DNA of 64,000 nt from Oricola cellulosilytica (GCF_019966575.1 NZ_JAINFK010000003.1:186001-250000), one strand, 5' to 3'. Numbered from the stretch's first letter, positions 1 through 9,222 are shown. Notes: generated by a model from the sequence alone, not told the origin. Numbers and translations are program-made.

Positions 1-837
1 AGGGTGAGCTTCGCACCACCTGGAACCGGCATAGTTTTTCGTTCCGGCGACGGAGTCGGCACGGTGACGAGGGCAGGCCTTCCCGTGCCGGTTGGCGAAC
101 CGGCGATCAACCCGGCGCCGCGCGCGATGATGATCGCGGAGGTGGAGGTCCTCTGTGCGGCGCACCGCGTCGCTGCTGATTTGGAAATCACTGTCTCGGT
201 TCCCGGCGGTGAGGCGCTCGCCAAGCAGACCTGGAACCCCCGGCTGGGGATCGTAGGCGGCCTCTCGATCCTGGGCACGACCGGCATCGTCCATCCATTC
301 TCATGCTCGGCGTGGATCCATTCGATCCATCGCGGCATCGATGTCGCCCGGGCGGCAAGCCTATCCCACGTGCTGGCCGCGACTGGTTCAACCTCCGAGA
401 ATGCCGCTCAGGCGATTTACGGACTTCCGGAGATAGCCCTCCTCGATATGGGAGATTTTGCCGGCGGCGTTCTAAAATATCTGAGAGCGCATCCGGTCCC
501 CCGGCTGACCATCGCCGGCGGTTTCGCCAAGATCACGAAGCTGGCGCAAGGCTCCCTTGACCTGCACTCCGGCCGAAGCCAAGTCGACATGCAGTTCCTG
601 CTGGATCACGCCCTGGAGGCTGGCCTCCATCAATCTCTGAGCGACCGGATTCTCTCCGCCAACACCGCGCTCGAAGCACTTGAATTGACTCGCCAAAACG
701 GACTCACTCTCGCGCCGCTGATCGCGTTGAAGGCGCGCGAAGTCGCACACATGGCGCTTCAGCAGGCGCCGGTGGCGGTCGAAGTGATCATAGTCGATCG
801 CAAGGGCGAAATACTTGCGCGGACCGGCTTCGAATGA
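1..837 (+). CDS. cbiD: Cobalt-precorrin-5B C1-methyltransferase CbiD, 5' partial
   Basis: The reading frame is open from the first base, so the gene enters from outside the window; 278 residues are visible and CbiD proteins are usually about 365, so roughly 85-90 N-terminal residues are missing. CbiD puts the S-adenosylmethionine methyl group on C1 of the corrin ring and drives loss of the C20 fragment. Visible family features are a GIVHPFSCSAW segment and an ATGSTSE segment in the middle of the protein. The stop overlaps the start of cobK (ATGA), so the two are translationally coupled. Its presence suggests that CbiD replaces CobF here, as in several alphaproteobacteria; no cobF is in the window. 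The GTG at position 4 is internal and not the start. Confidence 0.9.
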   Translation, partial: RVSFAPPGTGIVFRSGDGVGTVTRAGLPVPVGEPAINPAPRAMMIAEVEVLCAAHRVAADLEITVSVPGGEALAKQTWNPRLGIVGGLSILGTTGIVHPFSCSAWIHSIHRGIDVARAASLSHVLAATGSTSENAAQAIYGLPEIALLDMGDFAGGVLKYLRAHPVPRLTIAGGFAKITKLAQGSLDLHSGRSQVDMQFLLDHALEAGLHQSLSDRILSANTALEALELTRQNGLTLAPLIALKAREVAHMALQQAPVAVEVIIVDRKGEILARTGFE

Positions 838-1508
838 AGGAAATCATACTCATTCTCGGCGGCACGCGGGAAGCCTCGGAACTGGCGGACCGCCTCGTCC
901 GCGATCACCCCGACGCGCGCGTCATCACGTCGCTCGCCGGCCGCACCCGCGAACCCGATCCGGTCGCCGGAGAGGTTCGGATCGGCGGCTTCGGCGGCGT
1001 CGTCGGCCTTGCCGCCTACATTCGCGCCGAAGGCGTGACGCGACTCATCGATGCCACCCACCCCTTTGCGAGACAAATCTCCGCCAACGCGAATGCGGCG
1101 TCCCGCCTGACCGGCGCGCCTCTCGAATCCCTTACGCGACCGCCCTGGAAAAGACAGCCGGGCGACGAATGGATCGAGGTCGCGACGCTCGAGGAAGCGT
1201 GCGACGCGATCCCCGCTGGCGCGCGTGTCCTGCTGGCGCTTGGCAGCCAGCACATCGCTCCTTTCGGTTCGCGTACCGATGTGCATTTCACCGTTCGCAT
1301 GGTGGATCCGCCGAATGCTCCGTTGCCGCTGCCTGATCATGATCTGCTCATCGGCAAGCCTGGCGCCGCGTCCTCGGAAGAAGCCGCGATGCTGGAACGC
1401 CACGCGATCACGCATATCGTCTGCCGAAACTCCGGCGGCCCGGGAGCCTACGCGAAGATCGAGGCCGCCCGCGCGCTCGGCCTCCCGGTTATCGTGATCG
1501 GACGCTGA
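834..1508 (+). CDS. cobK: Precorrin-6A reductase CobK
   Basis: CobK reduces precorrin-6A to the dihydro form with NADPH during corrin ring synthesis. The 224-residue product has the family's N-terminal nucleotide-binding loop (LILGGTREASELA), the central DATHPFARQIS segment, an RPPW motif and a C-terminal NSGGPGAYAKIEAARALGL region. The start ATG overlaps the cbiD stop by four bases. The protein is slightly shorter than typical CobK (about 250), but no motif is missing. It ends the plus-strand cob pair; the next gene is convergent. Confidence 0.93.
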   Translation: MKEIILILGGTREASELADRLVRDHPDARVITSLAGRTREPDPVAGEVRIGGFGGVVGLAAYIRAEGVTRLIDATHPFARQISANANAASRLTGAPLESLTRPPWKRQPGDEWIEVATLEEACDAIPAGARVLLALGSQHIAPFGSRTDVHFTVRMVDPPNAPLPLPDHDLLIGKPGAASSEEAAMLERHAITHIVCRNSGGPGAYAKIEAARALGLPVIVIGR

Positions 1509-1535
1509 CTCCGTACGAGGCGACTTTCAGAAGCC

Positions 1536-2411
1536 TCACGCCAATTCGGCCTTCAACCAGTCCCGAAACGCCATTGCGTGCCGGCTCGGTTTGTGGCGCT
1601 TCGCCGTGATGAACCAGTAGGCGAGACCGGTGGAGCGCCTGTCGTCAAAAGGCGCGACCAGTCTGCCTGCGTCCAGCGCGTCGCTGGCCAGCGTTTCCCA
1701 CGCAAGGAAAACGCCCTGCCCGGCGATTGCCGCATCGAGACACAAAGCCCCGTCGGAGTAGACGGGACCGTCGCAGAGCGACGCTTCGTCGACGCCGTTC
1801 GGTTCGAGCCAGACTCGCCAGTCGAACAGCGACTTTGTCTCGCGGATGACTGGTACGTTGACCAAATCCGCTGGTGCCTTCAAGCGTTGGCCGATTTCCG
1901 GACTGCAAACGGGGAACACCCGGTGATCGAGCAGATGCTCGACATTTACGCCCGGATAGTCGCCGTTGCCGACCCGGATGCAAACATCAACATCCGAAGT
2001 GTTTGGATCGACCAGCGCAACATCCGCATCCACGCGAATGCGCACAGAGGGGTAGGCCTCGTGAAAGTGGTTCAGGCGCCATACGAGCCATCTGCCGGCA
2101 AATAGCGGCGCAACGGATACGGTCAGAACATCCTGTGTTTCGTTTCTCACCAAGCGCACTGCGGATGCGAGTTCCGTCATCCCGGCTGTTAGATGAGAGC
2201 ACGCCGCCTCGCCGACCGCATTGAGTCGCAGCCGCTTGCCCTGCCTGACGAACAGCGTCTTGCCAAGGCTCGCCTCCGTGCGCTGAACTTGCTGGCTGAC
2301 GGCGCCCACGGTCACGCCGAGTTCATCGGCGGCCGCCGCGAGACTGCCCAGCCTCCCCACCGCTTCGACAGCGCGAAGTCCCGATAGATGAACCCTGTTC
2401 AGGATTTTCAT
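1536..2411 (-). CDS. LysR-family transcriptional regulator (GcvA-like)
   Basis: A 291-residue LysR-type regulator. Residues about 8-67 form the winged helix-turn-helix, with the family pattern around SLAAAADELGVTVGAVSQQV; the rest is the two-lobed effector-binding domain. The VGAVSQQV recognition helix and the order of the C-terminal blocks resemble the GcvA/AmpR branch. It lies between the two arms of the cob cluster, convergent with cobK and downstream of cobM on the same strand, so no divergent target gene is visible and its regulon cannot be told from context. The 287 bases upstream are locally AT-rich near the start and probably hold its promoter. It may be an ordinary insertion into the cob region. 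Confidence 0.88.
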   Translation of the reverse strand: MKILNRVHLSGLRAVEAVGRLGSLAAAADELGVTVGAVSQQVQRTEASLGKTLFVRQGKRLRLNAVGEAACSHLTAGMTELASAVRLVRNETQDVLTVSVAPLFAGRWLVWRLNHFHEAYPSVRIRVDADVALVDPNTSDVDVCIRVGNGDYPGVNVEHLLDHRVFPVCSPEIGQRLKAPADLVNVPVIRETKSLFDWRVWLEPNGVDEASLCDGPVYSDGALCLDAAIAGQGVFLAWETLASDALDAGRLVAPFDDRRSTGLAYWFITAKRHKPSRHAMAFRDWLKAELA

Positions 2412-2698
2412 TCAGATATTCTAAATTGAAAATTATAGAAAGTCGATTTCGCGCGCTCAAATTAGGGCGCATCTTTACCGAATGATACAGTTTATCTACA
2501 TATTCATTCGAAGCCTCGGCACGGATCCGAGTCAGGGCAACCGCCAGCAAAACGATCCGTGGCGCCGCGATCCGCTATCGCACCCTGATCTCGAACGGAT
2601 GAGCTTGGACCAACTTGCCGATCTGCCGATGAATCCTCGGAGCTTCTGCGGCGACTAAGTCCAATCGCGGGGCCGTGGCGCCAGCGATGAAGTCGCCG

Positions 2699-3472
2699 CT
2701 AGCCGGTCTTTTTCTTCCCGCGGTTTCTGAGCACGTGGGAATAGCCGGCATTGTAGAGATCGCTGTCGCGGAACTCGACATCGCCGAACACTTTGCCGAC
2801 CATCACCAGCGCGGTGCGCGTGATCTTAGCCTCGCGCACTCTCTCCCTCATCTCCGAAAGCGTCGTGCGGATGTAAAGTTCGTCCGGCCATGTGGCCCGA
2901 TAGGCGATCACCACCGGGCAATCGGCCCCGTAGTAGGGTTCGAGCGAACGGCGGATATAGTCGAGATTGCGGATCGACAGGTGGATCGCAAGCGTCGCTC
3001 CGGACTTGCCGAGCACTTCCAGTTGCTCGCCTTCGGGCATTGCGGACGCCTTCATGCCTGTCCGGGTCACGATGACCGTCTGCGCGATCTCCGGCAGAGT
3101 CAGTTCAGCGTTGAGCCGCGCCGCCGCCGCTGCGAACGCCGGCACGCCCGGTACCACCTCGTAGCCGATCCCGAGCACATCCAGACGCCGCATCTGCTCC
3201 GCCGTCGCGCCGTAGATCGACGGATCGCCGGAATGCACCCGCGCTACATCGTGGCCCGCCGCATGCGCCTTCTCGATCTCGGCGATGATCTGGTCGAGAT
3301 GCATCGGCGCGGTGTCCATCACGACCGCATCCGCCGGAGCGGCCTCGACGATCTCCTCCGGCACCAGCGATCCGGCATAAAGGCAAACCGGACAGCGCTC
3401 GATCAGGCGAAGCCCGCGCACGGTGATGAGATCGGGCGCGCCGGGCCCCGCGCCGATGAAATACACGGTCAT
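2699..3472 (-). CDS. cobM: Precorrin-4 C11-methyltransferase CobM
   Basis: CobM methylates C11 of precorrin-4 using S-adenosylmethionine. The 257-residue product is a canonical tetrapyrrole methylase: an N-terminal YFIGAGPGAPDLITVRG loop, an HSGDPSIYGA motif near residue 80 and PGVPAFAAAAARL just after it. Start and upstream stop share ATGA with the cbiG-cobJ fusion, so this is the last gene of a tightly coupled operon. The C-terminus is basic (RNRGKKKTG). No clear terminator hairpin follows it before the LysR gene. Confidence 0.95.
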   Translation of the reverse strand: MTVYFIGAGPGAPDLITVRGLRLIERCPVCLYAGSLVPEEIVEAAPADAVVMDTAPMHLDQIIAEIEKAHAAGHDVARVHSGDPSIYGATAEQMRRLDVLGIGYEVVPGVPAFAAAAARLNAELTLPEIAQTVIVTRTGMKASAMPEGEQLEVLGKSGATLAIHLSIRNLDYIRRSLEPYYGADCPVVIAYRATWPDELYIRTTLSEMRERVREAKITRTALVMVGKVFGDVEFRDSDLYNAGYSHVLRNRGKKKTG

Positions 3473-5304
3473 TGGGCGTTTCCCATCCTCGATCCAGCTT
3501 TCCCGGAATAGCCGCGCGGCGTGTAGACCCAGGCCCTGCCGTCACCGGTTCTCACCGTTCTGCTGTCAGACGAGCCAACGACAACCACCGTCAGCATGTC
3601 CACGTCGTCCACGTCGAGTTCGCCAAGCGGAACCACCCGCACGGTCTCGCCCTCGCGCCCGAGATTCGTCGCCAGGATCACCGGAGCGTCCGCCGGCCTG
3701 TGCTTCAGCAACTCGTCACGCGCCCAGGCAAGCTGGGTGCGGCGTTTTTTGGAGACGGGGTTGTAGAAGGCGATGACGAAGTCCCCCTCGCCTGCCGCGC
3801 GCACCCGGCGCTGAATGTCCTCCCAGGGCGTGAGAAGATCCGACAAAGAGATGGTGCAGAAGTCGTGCCCCAAAGGCGCACCGGCCCGCGCGGCGGCTGC
3901 CTGCAGCGCCGAGATGCCGGGAGAGACCTGCACGTCGATCCGGCTGGCTCCCTCGCTCACGCCGCCCCTGTCGAGCAATTCGAACACCAGCGTCGCCATG
4001 GCGTAGATTCCCGCATCGCCGGAACAGACAAGCGCCACCTTGCGCCCCTTTCCCGCCAGTTCCATGGCATGGCGCACCCGGTCCTCTTCCTTGCCGAGGT
4101 CGAAATCGTGGCGCCTTTTATCGTTCACGAGCGGTCCCAGAAGATCGAGATAGAGCGAATAACCGACTAGATCGCTCGCCGCCGTCACCATCCGGCTCAC
4201 CTCCGGCGAGCGCCAGGCTTCCACTCCGGGGCCTATACCGACGACGAACAGTCGTCCTCGTGCCCGTCCCGGCATTGTATCGGCCTTGAATGGCTCCGGC
4301 GCACCAGCGACCGCGCAAGTCGCTCGCGCGCTCTTTTGCTTCTCGACCAGCAGTTCCCCGTCGGCGCCGACAGCCGCAAGCGCTGCGCCCTCGGAAACGC
4401 CGTGGCAGCCGACCTCGGAGAACACCACGTCCGATGGATTGGCCAATCGCGGGGTTTGAGCCTCAAGCGCATCGGCATCGAAGAACCGCGCCGGAACACC
4501 GAGTTGCGCGGCGACGTGATGCACTGCCGCCTCGTCGGCCTTCACGTCGAGCGACACGACGACGCCAACGGCACCTTCCGCTAGCCCCGTGTCCGCAAGC
4601 GTCTGGCGCACCAGTTGGAGAGCTTCATCCGCATCGCATCCGCGCTCGCAACCGACCCCCACTGCAAGTCTCCTGGCGTGAAACAGAAGCTCGTCCGCAC
4701 CCGGTTCGCAGCGCTTCTCGGTTACGGTGATTGTCACGCCGCCGGTCTTCGAAATCGGCAGTCCGCTATCGCTGAGCCAAGCCGCATCTCCATTCAGCCG
4801 CACGGACTCACCTGCCAGAAGCGCCGCCATCACGGATTTGGCGTTCTCCGGGTTCGCCAGCACATAGCCCTCCGGGGGCGCATCCAGCGCCACCCCGAAA
4901 CGCACATCCCCTGCCGTCGTCACCGCCGCGACGCCGCCGAGCGTGAACGCGATGTCCGCAGCAAGAGCGTTTGCCCCCCGATGTCCGCCCAGAAGCGGCA
5001 CGGCCACTACGCCGTCATCGGAGACAACGATAACCGGCGGCTCGTCATGCTTGTCGCTCAACACCGGCGCAAGAATGCGAATTGCGGCCCCGGACGCCAT
5101 CACCGCGACGATCGGGACCCTATCCAAAAAGAGCGATTGCATATGCGCCTTGACGTCATCGAACAACACCACGCCCTCGCGCTGCGCAACGCGTCTGCGC
5201 GCGCCGTGGATCATGCCTCCCGTGGCGTCACGCACCGCTTCGGCAACGGGCAGCGATGCGTCGCTCAGGATCACGATCGCGGGCGGCAGAACATCATTCG
5301 GCAT
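3469..5304 (-). CDS. cobJ: CbiG - CobJ fusion (cobalamin synthesis protein / precorrin-3B C17-methyltransferase)
   Basis: A 611-residue two-domain protein. Residues about 1-340 are CbiG-like: an N-terminal part with a SGAAIRILAP stretch, then a C-terminal CobE/CbiG_C part with VGVGCERGCDADE and FSEVGCHGVSEGAAL. Residues about 350-611 are a tetrapyrrole methylase of the CobJ type, starting LFVVGIGPGVEAW and containing CSGDAGIYAMA and AFYNPVSKKR. CobJ performs ring contraction and C17 methylation; CbiG opens the lactone in the anaerobic route, and CobE is a related helper in the aerobic route. The fusion is known in other bacteria. It overlaps cobI by 11 bases and cobM by 4. Whether the CbiG half is catalytic here is not shown by sequence. 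Confidence 0.93.
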   Translation of the reverse strand: MPNDVLPPAIVILSDASLPVAEAVRDATGGMIHGARRRVAQREGVVLFDDVKAHMQSLFLDRVPIVAVMASGAAIRILAPVLSDKHDEPPVIVVSDDGVVAVPLLGGHRGANALAADIAFTLGGVAAVTTAGDVRFGVALDAPPEGYVLANPENAKSVMAALLAGESVRLNGDAAWLSDSGLPISKTGGVTITVTEKRCEPGADELLFHARRLAVGVGCERGCDADEALQLVRQTLADTGLAEGAVGVVVSLDVKADEAAVHHVAAQLGVPARFFDADALEAQTPRLANPSDVVFSEVGCHGVSEGAALAAVGADGELLVEKQKSARATCAVAGAPEPFKADTMPGRARGRLFVVGIGPGVEAWRSPEVSRMVTAASDLVGYSLYLDLLGPLVNDKRRHDFDLGKEEDRVRHAMELAGKGRKVALVCSGDAGIYAMATLVFELLDRGGVSEGASRIDVQVSPGISALQAAAARAGAPLGHDFCTISLSDLLTPWEDIQRRVRAAGEGDFVIAFYNPVSKKRRTQLAWARDELLKHRPADAPVILATNLGREGETVRVVPLGELDVDDVDMLTVVVVGSSDSRTVRTGDGRAWVYTPRGYSGKAGSRMGNAQ

Positions 5305-6034
5305 CGGTCGGCCTTCCGGCAGGCAGCGCGCGGATCCAGTCCTCCGCGCCCTTGTAGATCAGGATCATCGAAAAATAGGGAGCGGTCTCATCCGATACTT
5401 CGGAAAGCGGCATGATCCGCTCCTCGCCCAGGGTGACGCGTTCGCAATAACCCGCGCACGCAGCCAGACCGAGCCGCTCCAGCAGCACCCGTATGCGGTT
5501 GAAATGCCGGCCGATCTTCATGATCGCCAGTGCATCCGCGGTTTTGAGGCGCGCTTCCAACTCTTCATTGCTCAGCGGTCCGGGAAGAACTGCCAGCACG
5601 TCGTTGCGCGCCGCCAGCGGCCGCTTCAGCGCCGCCGCCGACGCCATGATCGACGAGACACCGGGAATGATCTCGCAGGGATAGGACTGGCTCAGCCGCT
5701 CGAACAAATACATAAACGAGCCGTAGAAGAAGGGGTCACCTTCGCAGAGCACCGCCACGTCGCGGTTTGCGTCCAAATGACCGGCTATGGTGCTTGCCGC
5801 CTGATCGTACACTTCGGCCGCCGGAAAGCGTTGCACCCGCATCGGCACCACGATCGGAACCTCGATCTGCTCCGGGGCAAGAAAACCCGAGACGATCGCC
5901 CGCGCGAAGCTCTGGCCGGTGTCGGGCGCCGGGTAGGCGACGACGGGCGACGCGGTAAGGATGCGATGCGCCTTCAAGGTCAGCAGTTCGGGATCGCCCG
6001 GTCCGACGCCCAGCCCGTATAATGTTGCAGTCAT
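5294..6034 (-). CDS. cobI: Precorrin-2 C20-methyltransferase CobI
   Basis: CobI adds the C20 methyl group to precorrin-2, or CbiL does so with the cobalt form. The chosen start is the ATG that overlaps the cobL stop as ATGA, giving 246 residues beginning MTATLYGLGVGPGDPELLTL; an in-frame codon seven residues upstream lies inside cobL and has no support. The SAM-site glycine loop GLGVGPGDP, the CEGDPFFYGSFMYL block and PGVSSIMASAA are all present. Because the cluster carries both CbiX and CobN, the sequence cannot say whether the natural substrate already contains cobalt. Confidence 0.94.
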   Translation of the reverse strand: MTATLYGLGVGPGDPELLTLKAHRILTASPVVAYPAPDTGQSFARAIVSGFLAPEQIEVPIVVPMRVQRFPAAEVYDQAASTIAGHLDANRDVAVLCEGDPFFYGSFMYLFERLSQSYPCEIIPGVSSIMASAAALKRPLAARNDVLAVLPGPLSNEELEARLKTADALAIMKIGRHFNRIRVLLERLGLAACAGYCERVTLGEERIMPLSEVSDETAPYFSMILIYKGAEDWIRALPAGRPTDAE

Positions 6035-7233
6035 GAGCTTTTGGTCCACGCCCACTGCGTGACAGGCATGGAAGGACGCCAGCCATGAAACGGCCCGACC
6101 GGTTCGGCCGTCTCCACGGAGATGCGCTGCAACTCGCCGCCATGCTCCTTGAAGGCCTGCAGAAGAACGGTTTCACTTTCGAGCGTCACGGCATGCGCGA
6201 CCAGCCTGCCATGCGGCTTCATGGCCTTCATGCAAGCCCCTATGGTGACTTGCGAAACTCCACCGCCGATGAACACCGCGTCGGGCGTCGGCAGGCAATC
6301 CAGCGCCTCTGGCGCAGTTCCGTCGACCAGTTGCAGTTTCGGGGCACCGAGCTTTCTCGCATTTTCCTCCGCCATCGCGCGACGTTTCGCCTGCGGCTCG
6401 ATCCCGATAGCAAGCGTTTCCGGAGCTGCCCGCATCCACTCGATGGCGATCGAGCCGCAGCCGCACCCTAGATCCCACAGCACCGCGTCGCGCAGCGGCA
6501 CCAGCTTTGCGAGCGCCAGCGCTCGCGCGGCGCGCTTGGTCATCTTGCCGTCATGGGTGAAGGCGCCGTCTGGCAATCCGGTGCGCGGCAAAATCTCGGC
6601 ATCCGGTCCGGCAACGCACTCCACTGCAAGCAGATGAAAATCCGGTACATCAAGGCTCCAGCCCTCCGCGATACCCTCGAACCGGGCCTCGTCCTTACCA
6701 CCCATCGCGGCCAGCACCGTCATTCGCGATGCGCCGTAGCCCCGCTCGCGCAGCAATCCGGCGATTGTACCCGGCGATGTTCCGTCCTTCGTCAGGACCA
6801 GCAGCCGCGCGCCCGGCGCGATCCACGGTACGATCTGTTCGGCGGCGCGCCCGTGAACGGTCAGCGTTTCGACGTCCGGCAGCGACCAGCCGAGCCGGCA
6901 TGCCGCCAACTGAAAAGCGGAAACCTGCGGATGGAAAACGATTTCTTTGGCCGGAATCGCCTTGAGGATGCGCGCGCCGACCGAGTACCAGAGCGGGTCG
7001 CCCGTCACCAGCACGACGATCCGACGCCCCTTTTGCGCCTTGATCGTTTCAATCATCGCATCGAACGGCGACGGCCACGCAATTCGCTCTGCGGTAACGT
7101 TTCCCGACAATTCGTGGTGTCGGCTGCCTCCGACGATCACTTCGGCGTCCTCAACAAGTCTGCGCGCTTCAGCCGTCAGGCCGTCCATACCGTCCTCGCC
7201 GATCCCGACGATGTGCAACCATGGCGTCGTCAT
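6031..7233 (-). CDS. cobL: Precorrin-6Y C5,15-methyltransferase (decarboxylating) CobL
   Basis: CobL is a natural fusion of CbiE (methylation at C5 and C15) and CbiT (C12 acetate decarboxylation and methylation). The start chosen is the ATG of MTTPWLHIVGIGEDG, which overlaps the cobH stop (ATGA) and begins at the conserved methylase loop; an 88-residue in-frame extension lies over cobH and has no support. The product is 400 residues, the usual length. The N-terminal half holds VTGDPLWYSVG; the C-terminal half holds a Rossmann SAM loop (LWDLGCGCGSIAIEWMR). It sits between cobH and cobI with four-base overlaps on both sides. Confidence 0.94.
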   Translation of the reverse strand: MTTPWLHIVGIGEDGMDGLTAEARRLVEDAEVIVGGSRHHELSGNVTAERIAWPSPFDAMIETIKAQKGRRIVVLVTGDPLWYSVGARILKAIPAKEIVFHPQVSAFQLAACRLGWSLPDVETLTVHGRAAEQIVPWIAPGARLLVLTKDGTSPGTIAGLLRERGYGASRMTVLAAMGGKDEARFEGIAEGWSLDVPDFHLLAVECVAGPDAEILPRTGLPDGAFTHDGKMTKRAARALALAKLVPLRDAVLWDLGCGCGSIAIEWMRAAPETLAIGIEPQAKRRAMAEENARKLGAPKLQLVDGTAPEALDCLPTPDAVFIGGGVSQVTIGACMKAMKPHGRLVAHAVTLESETVLLQAFKEHGGELQRISVETAEPVGPFHGWRPSMPVTQWAWTKSS

Positions 7234-7856
7234 GTGGAAAGTCCTCCGGCGAGCGCGTTGACGGCGGCCTGCGCCATTGCCGTTCCGCCCTTGCGCCCGA
7301 GCAGCGTGATGAAGGGGATCCCGCGCGGATTGTCCGCGAGTTCCGTCTTGGATTCCGCCGCACCCACGAAGCCGACCGGAAAAGCGATGATCGCCGCAGG
7401 CTTCGCCCCGCCCCCATCGATCCATTCGAGTAGACGGAATAGCGTCGTCGGCGCGTTGCCGATCGCGACGATCTGTCCGTCCAGCCTTTCCCCCCACAGA
7501 TCGATCTGCGCGGCCGCCCGGGTCATGTTGTACTGCTTGGCAAAGGCCGCGACGTCCGGTTCCGATATCCCGCAGTGGAGTTCGCAGCCCTTCGGAAGAA
7601 GGTGCGCCATCACGCCATGGCGGAGCGTCTCGACGTCGCAGCAGATATCCGCGCCGTTCGCCAGCGCTCCCGCCACCGCCTCCACGATATCTGCACTGTA
7701 GCGCAGATCACCTAGGATCTCCGGCATTCCGCAAGCATGCACGATCCGCGTTGCAACCGGGCGGATTGCCTCGGGCAATGCCTGCAAGTCCTGAATCTGC
7801 GAGATCATCTCGAACGACTTCTCGTAGATCGCATGCGGTTCTCGGATATAGTCCAT
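7230..7856 (-). CDS. cobH: Precorrin-8X methylmutase CobH
   Basis: CobH moves the methyl group from C11 to C12, turning precorrin-8X into hydrogenobyrinic acid. The start at MDYIREPHAIYEKSF fits the conserved N-terminus (family pattern DYxRDPxAIYxxSF) and gives 208 residues, the family's usual size; the longer in-frame extension runs into the His-rich end of cbiX and is not used. The conserved RVVHACGMPEI-like block (TRIVHACGMPEI) carries the catalytic histidine. It is 10 bases downstream of cbiX and overlaps cobL. Confidence 0.95.
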   Translation of the reverse strand: MDYIREPHAIYEKSFEMISQIQDLQALPEAIRPVATRIVHACGMPEILGDLRYSADIVEAVAGALANGADICCDVETLRHGVMAHLLPKGCELHCGISEPDVAAFAKQYNMTRAAAQIDLWGERLDGQIVAIGNAPTTLFRLLEWIDGGGAKPAAIIAFPVGFVGAAESKTELADNPRGIPFITLLGRKGGTAMAQAAVNALAGGLST

Positions 7857-7866
7857 CAACTTCTGC

Positions 7867-8973
7867 TTAGGCCTTGCTCTTTTCCATGCTCTTGGGCCCG
7901 AGCGGATGACTGGCGTGTGGATACGGGTGATGGTGGTGGTGTTGGTGATGGCCGCCATCATCGCCATGGTCATGATCGTGGGTATGTACCGGCGTCCATT
8001 CGAGGCCGTGCTCCTTGCAGAACGCCGCGTCGCGGCAGCGCCCGTCGCAATCGCCATTGCATGGACAGTTCGCCGGCGCACCACCGACACCCTCGACATG
8101 ATGGTGGTGGCTTTCCTGCGCCTGCCCGACCTCCGCCTCGAAGCCGAGAACCTGCTCGCGATATTTGCACATCTGGCAGTTCATATTGTTGGCGCCGTCG
8201 AGAATTTCGCGCACCCGGTCGACGAAAGACTCGATCACCAGATCATGGTCGTTGAGATACGGGGCTTTGATAAACTCGATCTCCGGATGCGCCGCCGCCA
8301 CCTCGTCGGTCTGCGAATAGATCCGCTTCACCAGCACGCCGGTGAAAAGGAAATAGGGAAACACCACGATGCGGCGGTAGCCGAGCTTCGCTGCGTGCTC
8401 AAGGGCCGGTTTGACCAAGGGAAACGTGACACCGGAATAGGCGGTCTCGCCCCAGCCGAAACCGATGCCCTCCCACAGCATGCGCATCACCTTGGCGACA
8501 TTGGAATTGGCGTCCGGATCGGATGCGCCGCGTCCGACCACGACCAGCATCGTTTCTTCCGGCGCGACATCGGATGGCGCGGCCGCAAGCGCCTCGCGAA
8601 TGCGCTCGCCCGCGGCACGGATCATCTTCAGGTCAATCCCGAGCTCGCGCCCGTAATCGATTCTTACATCCGGATTTTTTGCCTGGTAGCTGTTGAGGAC
8701 GGAAGGCAGGTCGTTCTTGGCGTGCCCGGCGGCAAACAGCATGCCGGGCACCGCCAGAATGTCGGTGACGCCCCTCTCCTTCAGCGCGTCCAGGCCCTTG
8801 TGCAGCACCGGATTGGCGAACTCGAGATAACCGTATTCGACCGGCCATTGCGGAAACCGCTCCCGCAGCCGTTGAGCCAGCTTGGAGAATTCCGTGACTG
8901 CGTTCTGGTTACGGCTGCCATGGCCGCACACCATGATGCCGTAGCGTTTGCCGCCATCCGGTCCTTTGAGCAT
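7867..8973 (-). CDS. cbiX: Sirohydrochlorin cobaltochelatase CbiX, long form with Cys motif and His-rich tail
   Basis: CbiX inserts cobalt into sirohydrochlorin, the early cobalt insertion step. The 368-residue protein contains two chelatase half-domains (about residues 10-130 and 140-260); the metal-site histidines are in VCGHGSR and in FAAGHAKND. After residue 260 comes a CQMCKYRE motif, resembling the MxCxxC iron-sulfur site of long CbiX proteins, then further Cys pairs, and a tail in which histidine dominates (HTHDHDHGDDGGHHQHHHHH type), probably for metal binding or storage. It is the second gene of its operon, 3 bases after the small membrane protein gene and 10 before cobH. An early chelatase beside a CobN-type late chelatase is unusual. 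Confidence 0.92.
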   Translation of the reverse strand: MLKGPDGGKRYGIMVCGHGSRNQNAVTEFSKLAQRLRERFPQWPVEYGYLEFANPVLHKGLDALKERGVTDILAVPGMLFAAGHAKNDLPSVLNSYQAKNPDVRIDYGRELGIDLKMIRAAGERIREALAAAPSDVAPEETMLVVVGRGASDPDANSNVAKVMRMLWEGIGFGWGETAYSGVTFPLVKPALEHAAKLGYRRIVVFPYFLFTGVLVKRIYSQTDEVAAAHPEIEFIKAPYLNDHDLVIESFVDRVREILDGANNMNCQMCKYREQVLGFEAEVGQAQESHHHHVEGVGGAPANCPCNGDCDGRCRDAAFCKEHGLEWTPVHTHDHDHGDDGGHHQHHHHHPYPHASHPLGPKSMEKSKA

Positions 8974-8976
8974 GAC

Positions 8977-9222
8977 TCAGGCCTTGGCCTGGGTGTCGCT
9001 GTCAACTGCGTCTGCCTCCGCGGCCTCGCCGTCTTCGGCTTCCTTTGCGGCGCTGCGCTTCTTGCCAAACACGAAAACACCGATGGCGGCAGCGGCACTC
9101 GCGGCGGCCAGAGCGATCCAGTGACTGTGTCCTGCAATGTCGGCGACATGGCCGGGGTCGGCATGCGCTGGCGCGGCAGCGCCAAGGATGGCCGCGGCGG
9201 CGGCAAGCTTCGAAATTTTCAT
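8977..9222 (-). CDS. Small single-pass membrane protein, DUF6732-like, heading the cbiX operon
   Basis: The start chosen is the ATG of MKISKLAAAAAILG, giving 81 residues: a cleavable signal peptide ending near AHAD, a short exported segment rich in His (DPGHVADIAGHSHW), one membrane helix (about residues 35-53) followed by KKR, and an acidic Glu/Ala-rich cytoplasmic tail. Preceding Shine-Dalgarno-like GAGGAAG supports this start over a longer upstream reading. It is three bases from cbiX, so it belongs to the cob operon. By context it could help cobalt handling, but this is inference; I recognise the arrangement from other alphaproteobacteria (DUF6732) with no assigned function. Confidence 0.75.
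   Translation of the reverse strand: MKISKLAAAAAILGAAAPAHADPGHVADIAGHSHWIALAAASAAAAIGVFVFGKKRSAAKEAEDGEAAEADAVDSDTQAKA

Noticed and set aside
759-1415. Minus-strand frame of 218 codons over cobK
   Set aside because: It lies entirely antisense to a well-matched cobK and has no family pattern or ribosome site.
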